A stretch of 64,000 nt of DNA from Oscheius dolichura (GCA_932521035.1 OW051493.1:8122001-8186000); one strand, 5' to 3'. Shown: positions 1 through 12,436, counted from the stretch's first letter. Numbers and translations are program-made. Notes: a model not told the origin generated them from the sequence alone.

Positions 1-60
1 AACCCTCCCCAAAGTAGTACCAGGCTAAAACCCTCTCCAAAGTATTTTTTTTGTTCAGCG
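1..60. repeat. Dispersed repeat fragment (partner near 31747-31797)
   Basis: The first ~50 bases carry two copies of an AACCCTCTCCAAAGTA-like unit separated by ACCAGGCTAA. The same arrangement, same orientation, recurs at about 31747-31797. It is probably the edge of a mobile element cut by the window start. No coding potential was seen. Confidence 0.5.
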
Positions 61-705
61 TGGCGGGCTGTGTCTTTTGTCACAAAAGAATATCGTCGAT
101 TGAATGCAGCTGCAGCAGTTCAAAATGAAAAATTCAGTCTGTGGTGGATATGATTTCAAAGGTTTTGTGGTTGAGGGAGGCGGCTGAAACTAAATAAGCT
201 TTTGTGATATGCGAGTAGCTGGCTTTGTATAAACCTGTAACATATTGTTCACCATAATTTTCTGATGTGGATATCAGTGCAAAAAGGTTGACGAGTTAGT
301 GAGCCAACAAATTGGCCCCAACGAGATATTCTCCAGTTATTAGCTTTGACAAGTTTTCACAATGGTAAGTTTTTACTTCTAGGAGGGTTGGTAAACGATC
401 AGAGGAAGATTTCGAGCAGCCAGTAGGGCCCTGAAAACTTCCGGGTATCTCCCTTTGTTAAAACATTTACTCAGCGACTTCTTCCATTCAAATTACACAC
501 AGATCCTTTTTATTCATTGTTAGGGCACAGATGACATACAGTAGGACAAGAAGAATACAATTACAATGGCATTGGTAGAGAGAAATGATTAGTCCCCGTT
601 GTTTCTTCTAGATTTCATCGTGGTCTATTATATGGCGAATGTGACCACACCTTGAAAAGGATTATTTCTTCAAAAAAGGATATCAATAAAAGTGATGCAT
701 TTGCT
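61..705. other. Intergenic, 3' of channel A
   Basis: No gene recognised. Around 165-200 a short stretch (GCGGCTGAAACTAAAT) matches the arms of the fold-back element at 21306-21871, so a degraded copy may lie here. A TTTATT near 510 reads as AATAAA on the minus strand and may be the poly(A) signal of the channel gene ending at 706. Confidence 0.4.
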
Positions 706-3700
706 TTATGCAACTGCTGGAGGTAATCTATCCAAAATTTTCTTCGTTCGCTGGTCTATTTCTTCTCCAATTCTCGTTTTGAATTCCCTGTTACTGATGT
801 CCATTTCTTTCATGACGTCCATCAAGTCTCTGTTCCGTTTATCCAATTGAAAGATGATTTCCTTCATAAGATCCACGGTTTTTGTCATTTCTTCCCGTTC
901 TTCTTGTCTCTTCTTCTCGAATTCCTCCCGCATTCGAATAATATTATCGTTCATTTCCTAGAGGCAATTACAGGAACCTTCCGACTCCCACCTTTATTTC
1001 AGAGACAGTTTCCTCCGTTTCGTCCTTTGCTGCTCGCAATTTTAGACGAGTAAACAACCAGTTGACACAGCAGTTTTGTGATAATTGACGAAGTTTATTC
1101 AACAAAGTGTCGCTTTCCCTTCTCGATTCTTGTGGAGCTCGCTCCACTCCTCTTATAAGCAATTCACCTTCCTAAAGCAGTGATTTATCTCAATTTTTCT
1201 GTGATTATGCCTTTCTAATTGAATCTTTTTTCCCACTTTCTATGTCATTTCCTGGTTTTTGGTCTCGGCTACACCTGAAATCTGAGTGTTATCAGCTCCT
1301 CCCAATATACCAACCGTATCCAACCATAAACATTTTCCGCTATCCTCCAAAATATTTCCAAATCGGCTATCAATTCTGCCTAAACTTGACGCTTTTCCGT
1401 TTTTCTTGTCTGATTCACCTGTTTGCTAAGACGTCGCCCCTTTGAAGCGTCCATTATTTTACCGATATCGTCGACAGCCAAACCAACCAGAAGGTTCAGT
1501 AGAAGAATATGCAGACAGATACAGAAGACAAAAAAGACGTAATAAGCCACGATACTGGGATATTTGACTGCATCAAGAAGCGCCATATTTTGATGGCTCA
1601 TTCCAATAAGAGGAGCAGCCGTCGACGCGTAAGAGGTCGCAGCAGGGCTCCTAGAACTCGGCTCTTCCGTAAAATTGAAGGAGGTCGCCTGAAAGGCTAG
1701 AGGACTGGTAGCCATACCATCCGATTTAAGAGCATCTGAACTTGAAGACTGAACTTGAGAACTGAAATAAGTTGAGTTCGTTCTCCCAGTTGGCCTACGG
1801 TAATGATGGACATTCTTCGCGGGAAGGAAAGAATAATCCGTCGAAATCAAATTCGCCAGTCATCATTGCCAACGTTTTGCCAGCAACTGAATGGAAGCTT
1901 TGGAATGGCTCCTGAAAAGAAAACGAATCTCGCCGTCTCATTTCTCTTACCGCTTTATGGAACAAAGTATAAAAGGCCGTACTGAAGCAGAGAAGAAACA
2001 TCGAAAACATCAGCAGAACGCCAAGAAATGTCTTCAAAATTGAAAAAAACATCTCCATATACAGGCCTATTTTACTGAAAATGAAGAGAGAGATTACGGG
2101 AGGAGAATTATTTACGGTGGAATGATCTTCAATTTCATGAACAGATCACTCCATGAAATAAAAAGACACAGAATAATGGCAACCAGTCTCCATTGTGCCA
2201 AAAACTGCGGCTAAAAGCAATGTTCACAGTTTTAACTGTCTACACCGCTACCTGGATGAGTATGACAATTGATAACACGTAGGAAATGGTCTCTACGATA
2301 TCTTGTGAATTGAAAAATCTGACTCTTTCAATACAAAATTCGATGATTTGTTTAGCCAATAAGAGAAGGGTCACGACCCCAAAACAGAACCACATACCTT
2401 AAAAGACAGAATTTAAACGTCGGAGTCCTCATATATTTTCATATATATTTTTTAAATATTTCTACTAACAATTTGCAGATTGCTGTTCCTTATTCTCTCC
2501 GACGGAAGCGGTTCCATATGTCACACAATACCAGGAAACACAGAATAAATGAAAAGCAATAAGAAGGACATCTGTAAGGAGAATTTATTGAAGGTAAGGG
2601 ATATTCTCACCGATGTAGTACGGTAAAATATAAATCAAATGGTCCTCGATATACGCAGATACTGCTGACTCTTTCAAGAGGTTCACGTCTTTCAATTTGG
2701 ACTAAAAGTTAGTTTCTTAAATTTTCCACTACGCCCTACTATTTCTCTGAAGATCATCTTTCCATTATTATTGACTATAAAAAAAATAGGTAAAATAGGT
2801 TATTGAATTGAAATCTTACCGTCAGTTATTTCGCTGTTTTTTTCATCGCTGCCTGATTCTTTTCTAAATTTGGAAAAGATTTTGGGAAGTGCCTCTGGGC
2901 ATTTTCGTTTCCAGTCTTTGAAGAATTTCTTATCGGTGTCGATAATTCCCTCGATACATTCTTTAGAAGCTGCCACCAGTAATTTCGAAAGCAACTGGCC
3001 GTCCTTTTCAGCAGCATCCTAAAATGTGAGGAATATCAAAGGCTACAGGGGCTACAGTAACCTTCAACCTTTTTTTTGTTATTCTATTACAAACTTCTGT
3101 TCCCTTTAAAAGAGTATCTATACAGCTATAATCTCCGTTACAGTCTTCAACGGCTTGATTCAAAACACGATCTATATTATCCTCATTCAGAAGTTTGTCA
3201 CAACCCAAAGAAAGAAGATATCCAAGGATGGGCAGGTTAACTGAAGAGAAGTGTAGAATATTCGAAGAAATTATCGATCCTACCATTGCCTTCTTTCAAT
3301 TTGAATAAATAACGATCTTTCAGAAGTGGATTATTCCATCCATAGTCGAAAAAATTGAGAATCAATTTGTCATCACACTCGTTTAGCCATTGTAACACAT
3401 TCAGCCGGTCCTCTTCGATGGCTACGTGAGCAGGAGAATGGAAATTGACATCCAAGACTCGTAAAGATGCTCCCTTCCTGTGCAAAGCCTAAACATTGAC
3501 TGAAAACAAGCAGTTTATAGCCGATTTACCTTACAAATGGGCAGATCTCCTCGTCTGCATGCCCAATGCATTAATCTTTCTCCTTTCCATGTTCCCTTTT
3601 CACTTGACACCGTTTCATTTATAAGATTATCCACATTATTGTATTTTTCTTTGTACGCCTCCAAATCTTGTAAATAACGCTGCAAATATCGAGCAATTTT

Positions 3701-4683
3701 ATCGTTTCCTTACCTCCAATCTCAGTATATCGCCGCCTTTCACAGCTGCCTGAAGATTTTCTGCCAGCTCCGCTCTTATTTTATAATCTAGTTTTTTTCT
3801 TGAGTCAGAAACCTATAAAACAACCTCTTTTCTATAACAAAAAACCATCAAACTGTCTCATTACTGCGAGGCTCGTTAAAATAAGCCTCAACTTTCGTAT
3901 ATCTTCCCTTCTCTGCCAACTCCTTCATCATCTCATTGTTCCAATTTACGTCTTTGTAAAGGAACAACGTTTTAATTAAAGGAACTCTGTCATGTTCGAC
4001 AATTCTCCGATAAAAATTAGCGTCGAACAATGTCGCCGCGGGATTTCTTGTCATAAAATCTTCAGGGGACTCGTTTTGTTGCTTCTCTCGGAAAACTGTA
4101 ATTTTACGGTCAATTTCTAAAATATTTAGTTGTTTACTTCTTTTAATGGCCACATTTAAACAGTCGCTGTGTCCAATACAACAAACCATTGCAAATGTAC
4201 TAGCAAAAAAGGAGCTGGATGGATTACAGTAATATAAAAGGGTTGAAAGTTGATGGGAATCACTGGAAAGGAATTTGAAGAGGCGGATGATAAATGATAA
4301 AAATGACTCACTTCTTTGTTATGCAGGAAAAAACAAATTTCTCATAGAATTTAATGATCTCCTCGACGATGTCTTTTTCAACTGGTTCGAGATTTTCTGA
4401 ATATGCGATTTGGTTCTGTTAGTATAATAATATCCATGATGACCTCACACAAAAAACAGGAAAACGAACCATTTCCAAGGTCTTCTAGGTAATTCATAAA
4501 TGTGTTCTCTTGATCCTCCAAAACGACCAATAACATCTTCTTCAGTTGTAAACAGAGCCGACCATTGGAACCATTAATGGAACTGTTCAAGCGCTCGATT
4601 TCAGCCTTCTTCTCTAGTGGCAAATTGACATCTTGAAGTTTTTTCTTAACTGATTCCTCCAATTCATTAGCGTTGGTTACCAT
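706..4683 (-). CDS. TRPA-like ankyrin-repeat cation channel, copy A (multi-exon)
   Basis: Predicted plasma-membrane cation channel of the TRPA type. Reading down the minus strand from an ATG at 4683: a helical N-terminal module; several exons with degenerate ankyrin-like repeats (such as GERLMHWACRRGDLPICKAL near 3560 and VNFHSPAHVAIEEDRLNVLQ near 3430); a transmembrane block with segments near 2560, 2400 and 2000; a pore-helix-like MMTGEFDFDGLF near 1840; and S6 with LHILLLNLLVGLAVDDI near 1480, which resembles the TRPA S6. A coiled coil closes the C-terminus (706-954). About 75 Ser/Thr-rich residues sit between pore helix and S6, spliced across a likely 37-bp intron near 1765-1801. Exons appear intact. 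A paralogue lies at 14059-18159. Ion selectivity and stimulus cannot be read from the sequence; painless/pyrexia-like TRPA channels are the closest families I can recall. Confidence 0.75.
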
Positions 4684-4689
4684 TTTTCC

Positions 4690-5436
4690 CAATGAAAATG
4701 AGAAAACCACAAGATTTATCTGAAAAGGACGATTTTGGAATCAGAATAAAATGTTTTGGCTTTGGCGGCGTTTTGGAAAAGAAAGAGAATTGGCTAGCTT
4801 TAGGCTGTTATGGGTGCCAAAGAGAACTGGGAAAAAATATTAACAGAGGAATTGTGAAAACAGGTAAAAATCGTTGATTAAAAGGTAAATGATGATAAGC
4901 AAAAGAATGTGAAATGAGAAATTGAATGTATTGAATTTCTTCGATTGCTGTACGAGATAACATTTCCTGGCGTGGGAGGCGAAGAGATGGGCGTCTCCCT
5001 TTCCTAATTTCTCACCAGGGAAATTTGTCACTAGTTTCCTTTTTACAAAACGGAAGCGGAACATTCTTTGTTCTAAATGGAATCCAACGAAGTGGGAAAA
5101 GGGAAAAGGCGAAAAGACACGGAATCGATGTTATCAGTCCCCCGAGGCTTTTGTTTGCTCAGTATCACGCCTTTTTCTTTCAAAATATTGATGGAAAAGG
5201 ATTAAAAAAGGTGAAGGTCTGCTAGTTTTAAATTTGTTGGAGACACAAGGGGTCCTCCATTATTTTATTTGTTACACTTGCTGTCGAGTGTTGGCGCCCT
5301 GACTCACCTGTGGTGGAGCTTTTGTTTTTGGCTTAGAGCTCTTATCTGTCTATTTCATCACTTTTTTCCACGTTGTCGTTCTTTTCAGTCTTTAATCGCA
5401 CCATTTCCCTCCCGACACAATTCTCTTCTCACTGCG
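4690..5436. other. Intergenic between channel A and pseudokinase 1
   Basis: Start-to-start spacer: channel A leaves to the left and pseudokinase 1 to the right. Short ORFs here look like chance. A divergent promoter region is expected by position, but I see no clear TATA box. Confidence 0.4.
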
Positions 5437-6862
5437 ATGGCCGCTAAAGGTATCATTTTTTCTTGTTTTAAAACAAAGTCGATTTCTTTTAGATTGTCCA
5501 ATTTACTCGAGAGACCACATAGAAAATGTTAACGGCTCCGGTCGTTTTCAAATCACCACAAAGGATCGAATTTCTCCGCCATTGAATGGGTTTGTTACTT
5601 TCTTCATTTTTTGAAGGATTCTTTTTTAGAGAATTCCGTGTTCTTCACTTGAATCGGTTGACCAGAGCCCAAATGGGAGAGGAGGACCAGGGAAAAGATG
5701 CAGCTAAAAACCAGCAGCAACTTGACGACGGACGGATTGCTCGGAGGATACCCTCCCTTATGAAATCTGTATGGAAGGTACTGTATTTTTTCTATTCTAA
5801 ATTATGAACACAAAAGCAAAACTTTTAGAACCCGCATTCAAATGTTATGGAAATACACGGCTTCCTTCGTGCCAATACCCCGGACAAGTGAGTCGTTTAT
5901 TCCGAAATCGTTTTATTTATTTTTTTCGTAAATGATTCCTTATCAATTTCAAAGATATCTCTGTTTTTAGCCAGTTTATTAAAGTTCTGCTCGGTGTGAT
6001 TTATACCAATTTATTTCAGTGAAGTTCGGTTCCTCGATGAATATAAAACGAAGCCTATGCAAGATGTCACCCATGCCATTTATGAGGACTGCCCGCATGA
6101 TCTAAAAGAGTGTAAGATTTCAAAATTGGAGCCCATTTTAAATTTATTTAGATATAGAAAAAAAACTTAGAACTGATGTAAATCAGCAAACAATGCTTCA
6201 GTGGGCCTTCGAACTGATCTCGGCTATTGATCACCTCCATACGAAGATCGAAGTAATGCACCGGCGAATTAACCCCGAGACGTAGGACACTTTCCATGGG
6301 TCTCGTCAAGAAGAATGTTTAGAGTCTATATTTTTGAAGAGGACGATGGGAAGGGGAAGACGACTCTTAAATTAGGAGATATACTTTTCGCAAGGAAACC
6401 CTCTTCCTTGGACATGACGGCAGAGTAAAAATTGAATCTTTCTTCCTTTTTAAATGTCGTTTATAGAAAGAATGTCCCGATAGCCTACGCTGCACCGGAA
6501 ACTTTCAGCGGCCCATCCAGCCGATCAGCCAATTACGGCCTCCCTGCCGATATCTGGAGCTATGGAATGGTTCTTTATTTCATCACCCATCGAAAGTTGT
6601 TCCTATTCTTTTCTCATTTATTCAAACTTATTTAGAGACCCGTATCCCAAAGATGTTACAAAATATGGAGGGATATCTCTACGGAATCACATATTGACCG
6701 GGGCGAGGTGAGTATTATGACAAATGAAAAACAAAAATCAGGCCGACATTGAAGGACGATCTCGACGAGACGCTGAAGGAAATTATCAGAAACTGCTGGA
6801 TAGCTGACAGTACGAAGCGACTCACAGCGGCTGAAATCAAGGAGAAATTTGGTCAAAATTAA
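5437..6862 (+). CDS. Pseudokinase-domain protein, copy 1
   Basis: About 310-residue protein kinase-like domain in roughly eight exons with short introns. The chosen start is the ATG at 5437 (MAAK), whose exon ends four codons later. Visible subdomains: a glycine-loop relic VNGSGRFQI, NPHSNVMEIHGFL in the N-lobe, a hinge-like VRFLDEYK, LQWAFELISAIDHLH before the catalytic loop, AYAAPE, ADIWSYGMVLYFI, and a C-lobe end LKEIIRNCWIADSTKRLTA. Catalytic features are lost: the HRD motif reads HRR, followed by INPET instead of LKPEN; the DFG site reads GDILF; no VAIK lysine is evident. It is therefore probably catalytically dead but still open throughout. A near-identical paralogue lies at 28259-29679. 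The stop falls 12 bp before a palindromic repeat. Confidence 0.7.
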
Positions 6863-7408
6863 TCAAAATAATTATAGTCCATTTCCAACGGATATTCCGC
6901 GGATTCAAATTTGGCGGCGCGTCTCCGCTATGAGACCATGTTCGAAAGCTTCCTGGTCCCGTAGCGGAGAGGTTTTTCCGAGGAATATCCGTTGGAAATG
7001 GACTATATACGACAAATTCATAAAAGTTTGGGGGGCTTTCCGCCTGCCAGCGAGAGAGATCCAAGTTCTTCTCTTTCGTAGAAATACTCCTATCTTGTGT
7101 GTCCTCATTGTAACAGTACAAATCTGTCTCTCTCTGTAAATTTAAAGCATCACGGTCATGAATCACAGGCGGGGAGAGAGCTTTCCCAAGCTGACGAGGT
7201 TGTTTACGAGCTGCTGACCCATTCCTGTCATCGTTCCGCGTCCACCCAATGCTTTGCTTCCAAAATAGAGCCATCAATAAATCAAATAACAGCATCCTTA
7301 CCGAGTAGATCGTCTACAAATAAATGACTCTCTTTCAAGCCTTTCCCTTATTTCCAGTGAGCAAGAAGAGTCACAACCCCCCGAAAAGTTGTCCCTCACA
7401 GATCAGCG
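5450..7408. repeat. Segmental duplication, copy 1 (partner 28280-30228)
   Basis: From just after the first codons of the pseudokinase to about 7408 the sequence matches 28280-30228 in the same orientation, introns and 3' flank included, with only scattered substitutions and small indels. Similarity stops sharply near 7408 (after CCCTCACAGATCAGCG). The palindromic element at 6874-7006 is inside, so it was present before the duplication. Confidence 0.85.
6874..7006. mobile_element. Short palindromic MITE-like element (TAGTCCATTTCCAA family), copy 1
   Basis: 133-bp element with terminal inverted repeats ATAGTCCATTTCCAACGGAT / ATCCGTTGGAAATGGACTAT, flanked by TA. Copies occur at 29691-29823 (inside the segmental duplication) and 53011-53132 (reverse orientation, worn ends). 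The same terminal motif bounds the nested cluster at 25173-27918. It has no coding capacity and looks like a non-autonomous DNA transposon using TA targets. Confidence 0.75.
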
Positions 7409-8063
7409 GAAATCTCCCTCGGCCCAGGGTGAATTCTCGTGTATTTTTCTTGTCCAGCTTCTTTCGTGATTATCTCTGAACAAGCAAGACAGACACGCCA
7501 TATGGCACAGCTGCATTGGGAAAAGTTCAAAAGGTTTCGGGGTCAGACATTGTCAACACCCGTTTCGAAATTGGGCGCGTACTCTTGGTCCACCGTTTTT
7601 CTTTCTGCTTTTTGTTAAATATATCCTAGCCTAATAATCCTACCCTAATAATAGGCAGATCTCTGTCTGTCTGCAAGACCTGTCGTCTGTACGGATTGAC
7701 AGGTCAAATGAGAGAGAAGCAGAAAGTTTCGACCGTTTGACCTTATCCGACGGTCAAATCTTTTTCGACTGTCAAATTTGTAATCCAAACGCGGCCAAAG
7801 GCCGCCGGAGGCATCTAACTAAGAAAATGACGAAAAACCACTTTTATAGCCGATTTTGTCCTCTTGGAACTTTTTGGTCTTTATGTCAAAATTTTTCCGG
7901 AATGGGTCGTTTCCGCTTTCGACATTTCCGGATTAGAGTTTGTCGAAATTGTCTTGTTCTGTGTTACTTCTATTCCGTTTTTGACCGTTTCCATTTTTTA
8001 TTTTTCCGAAAAGTGGCCGCCCCGAATTTACTAGCAAACAAAACGTATTTTGAGCTCTCAATT
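7409..8063. other. Intergenic, no gene recognised
   Basis: No recognisable coding exon. The 185-codon ORF starting near 7737 runs into the inverted-repeat element at 8064 and has an arbitrary-looking composition, so it was not called. Variants of GACAGGTC and GACGGTCAAAT recur between 7670 and 7790. Confidence 0.35.
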
Positions 8064-8452
8064 TTAAAGGAACAGTCAGGGAGTTTTTCGACCAGGTCTC
8101 AAAAAATAGAGATTTTTTCGCTGATCACGATGCCCTATTTTATAAATCATAAAAATGTCAAAATACGGAGAAAAATGCGTTCAAAGTGCTCGTATATCGA
8201 CCAACGTCAGCATCCCAAGTTACGGACGTCAGCACGCCAGTGCCCGGGAAGAGCGTTTTTTTCAAAATTAGGTCAGCATTCGTCAGCATTTTGATGATTT
8301 ATCGCTATTTTTGTCGTTTCTTTTCATTTTTTTCCACATTTGAAACGATCCCTATATGTACACCAAAGGTAAATATAATGAAAACAGTGAAATATGAAAA
8401 AATCGTTTTTTCTGTATACGGTAGCTGGAAAACTCCCTGACTGTTCCTTTAA
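8064..8452. mobile_element. MITE with TTAAAGGAACAGTCAGGGAG terminal inverted repeats
   Basis: 389-bp element bounded by TTAAAGGAACAGTCAGGGAG and its reverse complement (about 24 bp, almost perfect). It belongs to a family whose ends start TTAAAGG(G/A)AC(A/T)GTC, also seen at 25494-25787 and 37928-38163. The interior is AT-rich and non-coding. Confidence 0.75.
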
Positions 8453-8646
8453 GGAAATAGTCAAAATCATTTTGTGTTAGTTGCGTAAGTGCGCATCAAT
8501 GCTAATTTCTGTCAGAAATAAGACTTTGAAACTGGGTGTGACTACGCTGAACGACCCAGACATTTTCATGAGCAGTTCTTATGCTTAAAAAAATCAGCAC
8601 AAAATTTAGAAACTTTCACAGGAAGCAGATTTTGAAAAGCTTACTT

Positions 8647-9636
8647 AATTATTTTTAAAAAGTGGAATACGAAAAAGCGACGTTGGTTAGGTTCCCCCGG
8701 CATACAAAAAGCGGAATGAGTTGATCGAGCGAAAGGAGAGCAATATTGGGGTGGGGATCGGACAAAAACCGAGCAATAATGAGTGGAATGAGCAAAAAAT
8801 GACCAATATCAATACAGGAAACCGGACAAAAGTAGAGCAATATAAACTGGAAAAGCCCAATCAGTTTTACCTAACCACCGCCTCTTTTAAGAGGAAACCT
8901 CACCCTCAATGGTTCCGGGTTCATTTCAGCTCACAAAGAGTTTTATATAAGGAGTATAGTTTGAGTAATAATAATAACTCATTGTTTTGGAGTCTGAATA
9001 ATTGAGATCTTGAGGAACTGACGTCCTTCTCCGCCCCCGACCGCGCGGGAAGTCGTTCCCGAAAAGAAATCGGCTTACCAGCTCTATCTCCCCCTCTCAC
9101 ATTTACAATTTTCATGACTGCCTTTCTTAGCCTGCCAGTCTCTTCTTCCCACTTGTACCATGCTATTGTCCAGAAAATATAAGAAGTCTGGATCTTCACT
9201 CTGTCACCCTTTGTCGGAGTCTTTGAAGTGAAATAATCAGCTGGGGGTGTGGGGACCGGCAACCCCCCGACAAAAAAAGAAATGTGAAAGCTGTAAATGG
9301 AATGAGGGTGGCTAGTTACAAAAAGAAAAGAATAGACAGCATTGAACATGAAGCTGCGCGATGAAGAACGTTTCAAAGAGCCCAAACAGCTTTCTCCCAG
9401 CTCTTAAAAGAGGCGGTGGTTAGGTAAAACTGATTGGGCTTTTCCAGTTTATATTGCTCTACTTTTGTCCGGTTTCCTGTATTGATATTGGTCATTCCAC
9501 TCATTATTGCTCGGTTTTTGTCCGATCCCCACCCCAATATTGCTCTCCTTTCGCTCGATCAACTCATTCCGCTTTTTGTATGCCGGGGGAACCTAACCAC
9601 CGTCGCTTTTTCGTATTCCACTTTTTAAAAATAATT
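8647..9636. mobile_element. Long-arm fold-back element (arms ~240 bp)
   Basis: The left arm (about 8647-8893) and right arm (about 9402-9636) are near-perfect reverse complements, starting AATTATTTTTAAAAAGTGGA and ending with its complement. A ~510-bp centre is unique within this window. ORFs crossing the arms (for example 8721-9005 and 9434-9628) are by-products of the repeat. No transposase is recognisable, so it is most likely non-autonomous. Confidence 0.8.
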
Positions 9637-9730
9637 GTCCTCTTTTGGTACCTATTTGCTTGCAAATAGGAACAGAAACCCTCTGATTATCCTCCCATTA
9701 GTTTGGTTTACAATTACAAATACAGCTTTA

Positions 9731-11402
9731 TTAATCGATCAAATGGTAGCGGTTAATCACGTCGGCAAAATCTTTGGCGAGAGCTGTAGTGGCCTTTCCG
9801 ACTGTCTTCCTGATGCATAAATACAGCGTGGCGAAGACGAAGAGAGCTAATCCGATGGTCAGTACTGCTAGTAGGACAAAGAAGTAGACATAGGCCGTAT
9901 ATAGGAAGCTGTGATCCGCCAATATCTTCTCAACTTCGCTGGGGTTTGGATCGAACGAGCCTGTCGTATGATTGAAATCCCAGCTTTTCATGAAGGCATG
10001 GGCTAGATCCAGATCCTTAAATAATCGCTAAGCATTTGTTATGGGTATAATTACCGTATACAGAGGTTGCGATAGTGTAGCCGTTACGCCTTTGGTCCCA
10101 TACACAGGGGTCCCGTCTAACAATACGGTGACGTTTTCCGGTAGTATTTGAGCGAAGGTCCTAAACATGGATTTTTTTTTCCGTTCAAGTTGCGGGCAGA
10201 AAGCTTCCGTCCCGATGAACTTGCAGGATGATTTGTAGTCGACGACGGCAAGAGTCTCGTTGATCTCGAAGTCAACGGCAAAGTAGCGGGAGGGTAGGAC
10301 GGGCAGAATGAAGCGACCATGGCTGATAGTTCCAAAAGGTTCTACTTGGAAGTACTCCGTAGCCAGTTCTTCCGTGCCGACGAGTGGTGCGCATATTTCA
10401 GCTATAATCTTTGAATTAGACGGTCTTGAAATGGCTTGAATTTCAAGAAGTTGTAGCGCCTTTTTTGGAAATATCTTGTAGATGGAATCCTCAAAATGTT
10501 GGCGGCCAATAACATTTTTCATAATCTCGGCGAATTGTTCTTCTGCAAATTTGTTTTTACTTATAAAAAATAACGGGAGTCCGCTGAATGAGGGGTAAAA
10601 AAATAACTTACCGCTGGCAAACAGCTTTGGGTTCACGATTCGGTGGATGAATAGATCCTGCAAAACTTCCATGAGGTCATTTTTGACCAGTTGAATGTTA
10701 CGTTCCCAATATTTTTCCATCTTCTCATCTACTAAGCTCATAACTTCGTATTCATATTTTTCCTCAACTGCTTCCAGCATCGTGGCGAAAAGTTTCTGCA
10801 ATTTTTTAATCTTGTTTCTTGGGCTAAAACGATCTTACGGAATTGTCGGTATCGCCTATTCCGAAATAGGATTTTATGGCTCTCATGTCCTAACGCCCAA
10901 ACAACAATTCCACCTGCGACTATTGCTGCTCTTTTTGACTAAATCCTTCAACTTTACTTTTTCTTCCTTTAAACGGATTTCAAGCCTATTTGCTATCTTG
11001 GGAAATCTGTAAATTGAAGTTACAAGTCTGTATTAATACGACAAAGGAAGCGGATGAAGAAGAACTCACTCTGTAGCAGTATATCTGGAGTGTGCCTTCT
11101 GTAGCTGCAGATTGCGCAGAACAGGTTTCATTAGGTCATCATAAACTGTTCCATAATAGAAATCTTTGAAGTCGATGACGATAGGCCCGCATAGAATGCT
11201 TGTGTACTCCTGTACCGTTCCCTTATACATCTGTAAATACAGATTCGGCCAAGCTACAGATTCAACTCACAGCAACAATTCCATGTTGTTCTCTCAGGTT
11301 ATTGACAAATTTCTTCTCGTCCGATATGTCGCTGTCGTCCTGAATCGCCAAATTTTTTCCCCCGAACATGACGAAATTTGGGCGCTTTATCTCAAAAGTT
11401 AT
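9731..11402 (-). CDS. Unrecognised membrane-anchored protein
   Basis: Several exons on the minus strand make one plausible gene. An N-terminal exon near 11262-11402 contains FVMFGGKNLAIQDDSDISDE. Next comes the exon starting MYKGTVQEYTSILCGPIVID, then a long exon (about 10620-10801) beginning MQKLFATMLEAVEEKYEYEV, and another with LPENVTVLLDGTPVYG near 10120. The final exon (9731-9991) has one strong hydrophobic segment, AYVYFFVLLAVLTIGLALFV, and a short basic tail ending RYHLID. The poly(A) signal AATAAA overlaps the stop codon (TAATAAA). It looks like a protein with a large non-cytoplasmic domain and one C-terminal membrane span. I do not recognise a family. The true start was not found; reading frames upstream of 11402 begin with non-ATG codons. 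Confidence 0.5.
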
Positions 11403-11837
11403 CGTCACTGATTGAAGCTTTTTTAATGATTTCAGGCTAATTAAATAGCTGAGAAAAAGCTCTACAAAACGATATAAAGATCTCCGGAAACAGACTTTTC
11501 TAGAAAAAGTTTTATGCGTTGTTCGGTGTTGTTCGGATTTTTTTGTTCGCCCAAGTCTGGTTGGCACTTCGTTTCTTGCGAGCTCGACTGCTTCGTCGCT
11601 GCAATGGAGCCATTGCGAAGAGTCCAGGCTGGAAAAAAAACCCATGCCGAGTTGTGCCCATGATTTTCCTTGATATAGTTTGTTTCTAACGGCCGGTTCT
11701 CGCGTTGCGGGACCTTTTCGTGAACAAATTGGGCGTTTCCAATTCACCTGAAATTGCCTAGTGAAGGCAGCAAACTCACTCAAGTTAAAAATAATGCAAA
11801 GATTTATTAAAGTTTTGAGAATATAAATACATTACAT

Positions 11838-12413
11838 CTATTGGCTTAGCCTAAAATATCTAACGGTACGTTGGCTAGTCCGGTGACGGAGAGGTCGTCG
11901 CAGTGGTACCAATCGGTGCTGCTTAGGCGTGTCAATTTCCTCTCGAATGACAACAGAACACATGCCAAAGTTTACACGGGGGAGACGAGGCCCCTCCTTC
12001 CAGATTTTTCTATCGTATATTTCAATTTCTAGCGTGTTTCCTCCAATTACAAAAACTTCATTTTCAAGGGTTGCTGCAATGCAAAAGCTCCGATGATTCG
12101 TCATCGATCTTTCCAGTTCTTTCCATGTTCCCCCTTCTTCCAAAATATCCAGTTCCAGAACGGAGTTGAAAGGTATGGCAGAGATAAAAAACCTATAACA
12201 ACCTCCCATTATAATCAGAGAATTGTTATAGGAAACGAGAGAATGTCCAATTCGAGGTGTGGGCAATTCGAGGTCCTTCAGTTCCGTCCAGACACCACTC
12301 TGTGGGTCCAACCATTCCACACTTGTCCATTCATTCAGTAAGTCATAACCACCACAGACAAAGAATTTTCCATTATGAACTGCTGCAGCTGCATATGCTC
12401 GAGGATAAATCAT
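11838..12413 (-). CDS. Kelch-repeat protein (5' end missing)
   Basis: The exon encodes about 190 residues with three to four kelch blades. Each shows the hydrophobic stretch plus GG and spaced Y/W: AVHNGKFFVCGGYD, YNNSLIIMGGCYR, LENEVFVIGGNT. The next bases upstream (12414 on) are TTTAG, a usable acceptor, so at least one 5' exon is expected. No BTB or other N-terminal domain was found, and the upstream 750 bp is a stack of hairpin elements. The ATG at 12413 fits a kelch blade (IYPRAYAAAAV) and may be internal. A minus-strand AATAAA lies about 30 bp after the stop. It may be a kelch-only fragment or a gene whose 5' part was displaced by insertions. Confidence 0.6.
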   Translation of the reverse strand: MIYPRAYAAAAVHNGKFFVCGGYDLLNEWTSVEWLDPQSGVWTELKDLELPTPRIGHSLVSYNNSLIIMGGCYRFFISAIPFNSVLELDILEEGGTWKELERSMTNHRSFCIAATLENEVFVIGGNTLEIEIYDRKIWKEGPRLPRVNFGMCSVVIREEIDTPKQHRLVPLRRPLRHRTSQRTVRYFRLSQ

Positions 12414-12436
12414 GTCTCTAAATATCTTATACTTTC

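Noticed and set aside
6837-7295. 150-codon minus-strand ORF conserved in both segmental duplication copies (also 29639-30112)
   Set aside because: It runs through the palindromic MITE and overlaps the pseudokinase 3' end; conservation is explained by the recent duplication, and no domain is visible.
7737-8294. 185-codon plus-strand ORF
   Set aside because: It crosses into the inverted-repeat MITE at 8064 and has no protein-like features.
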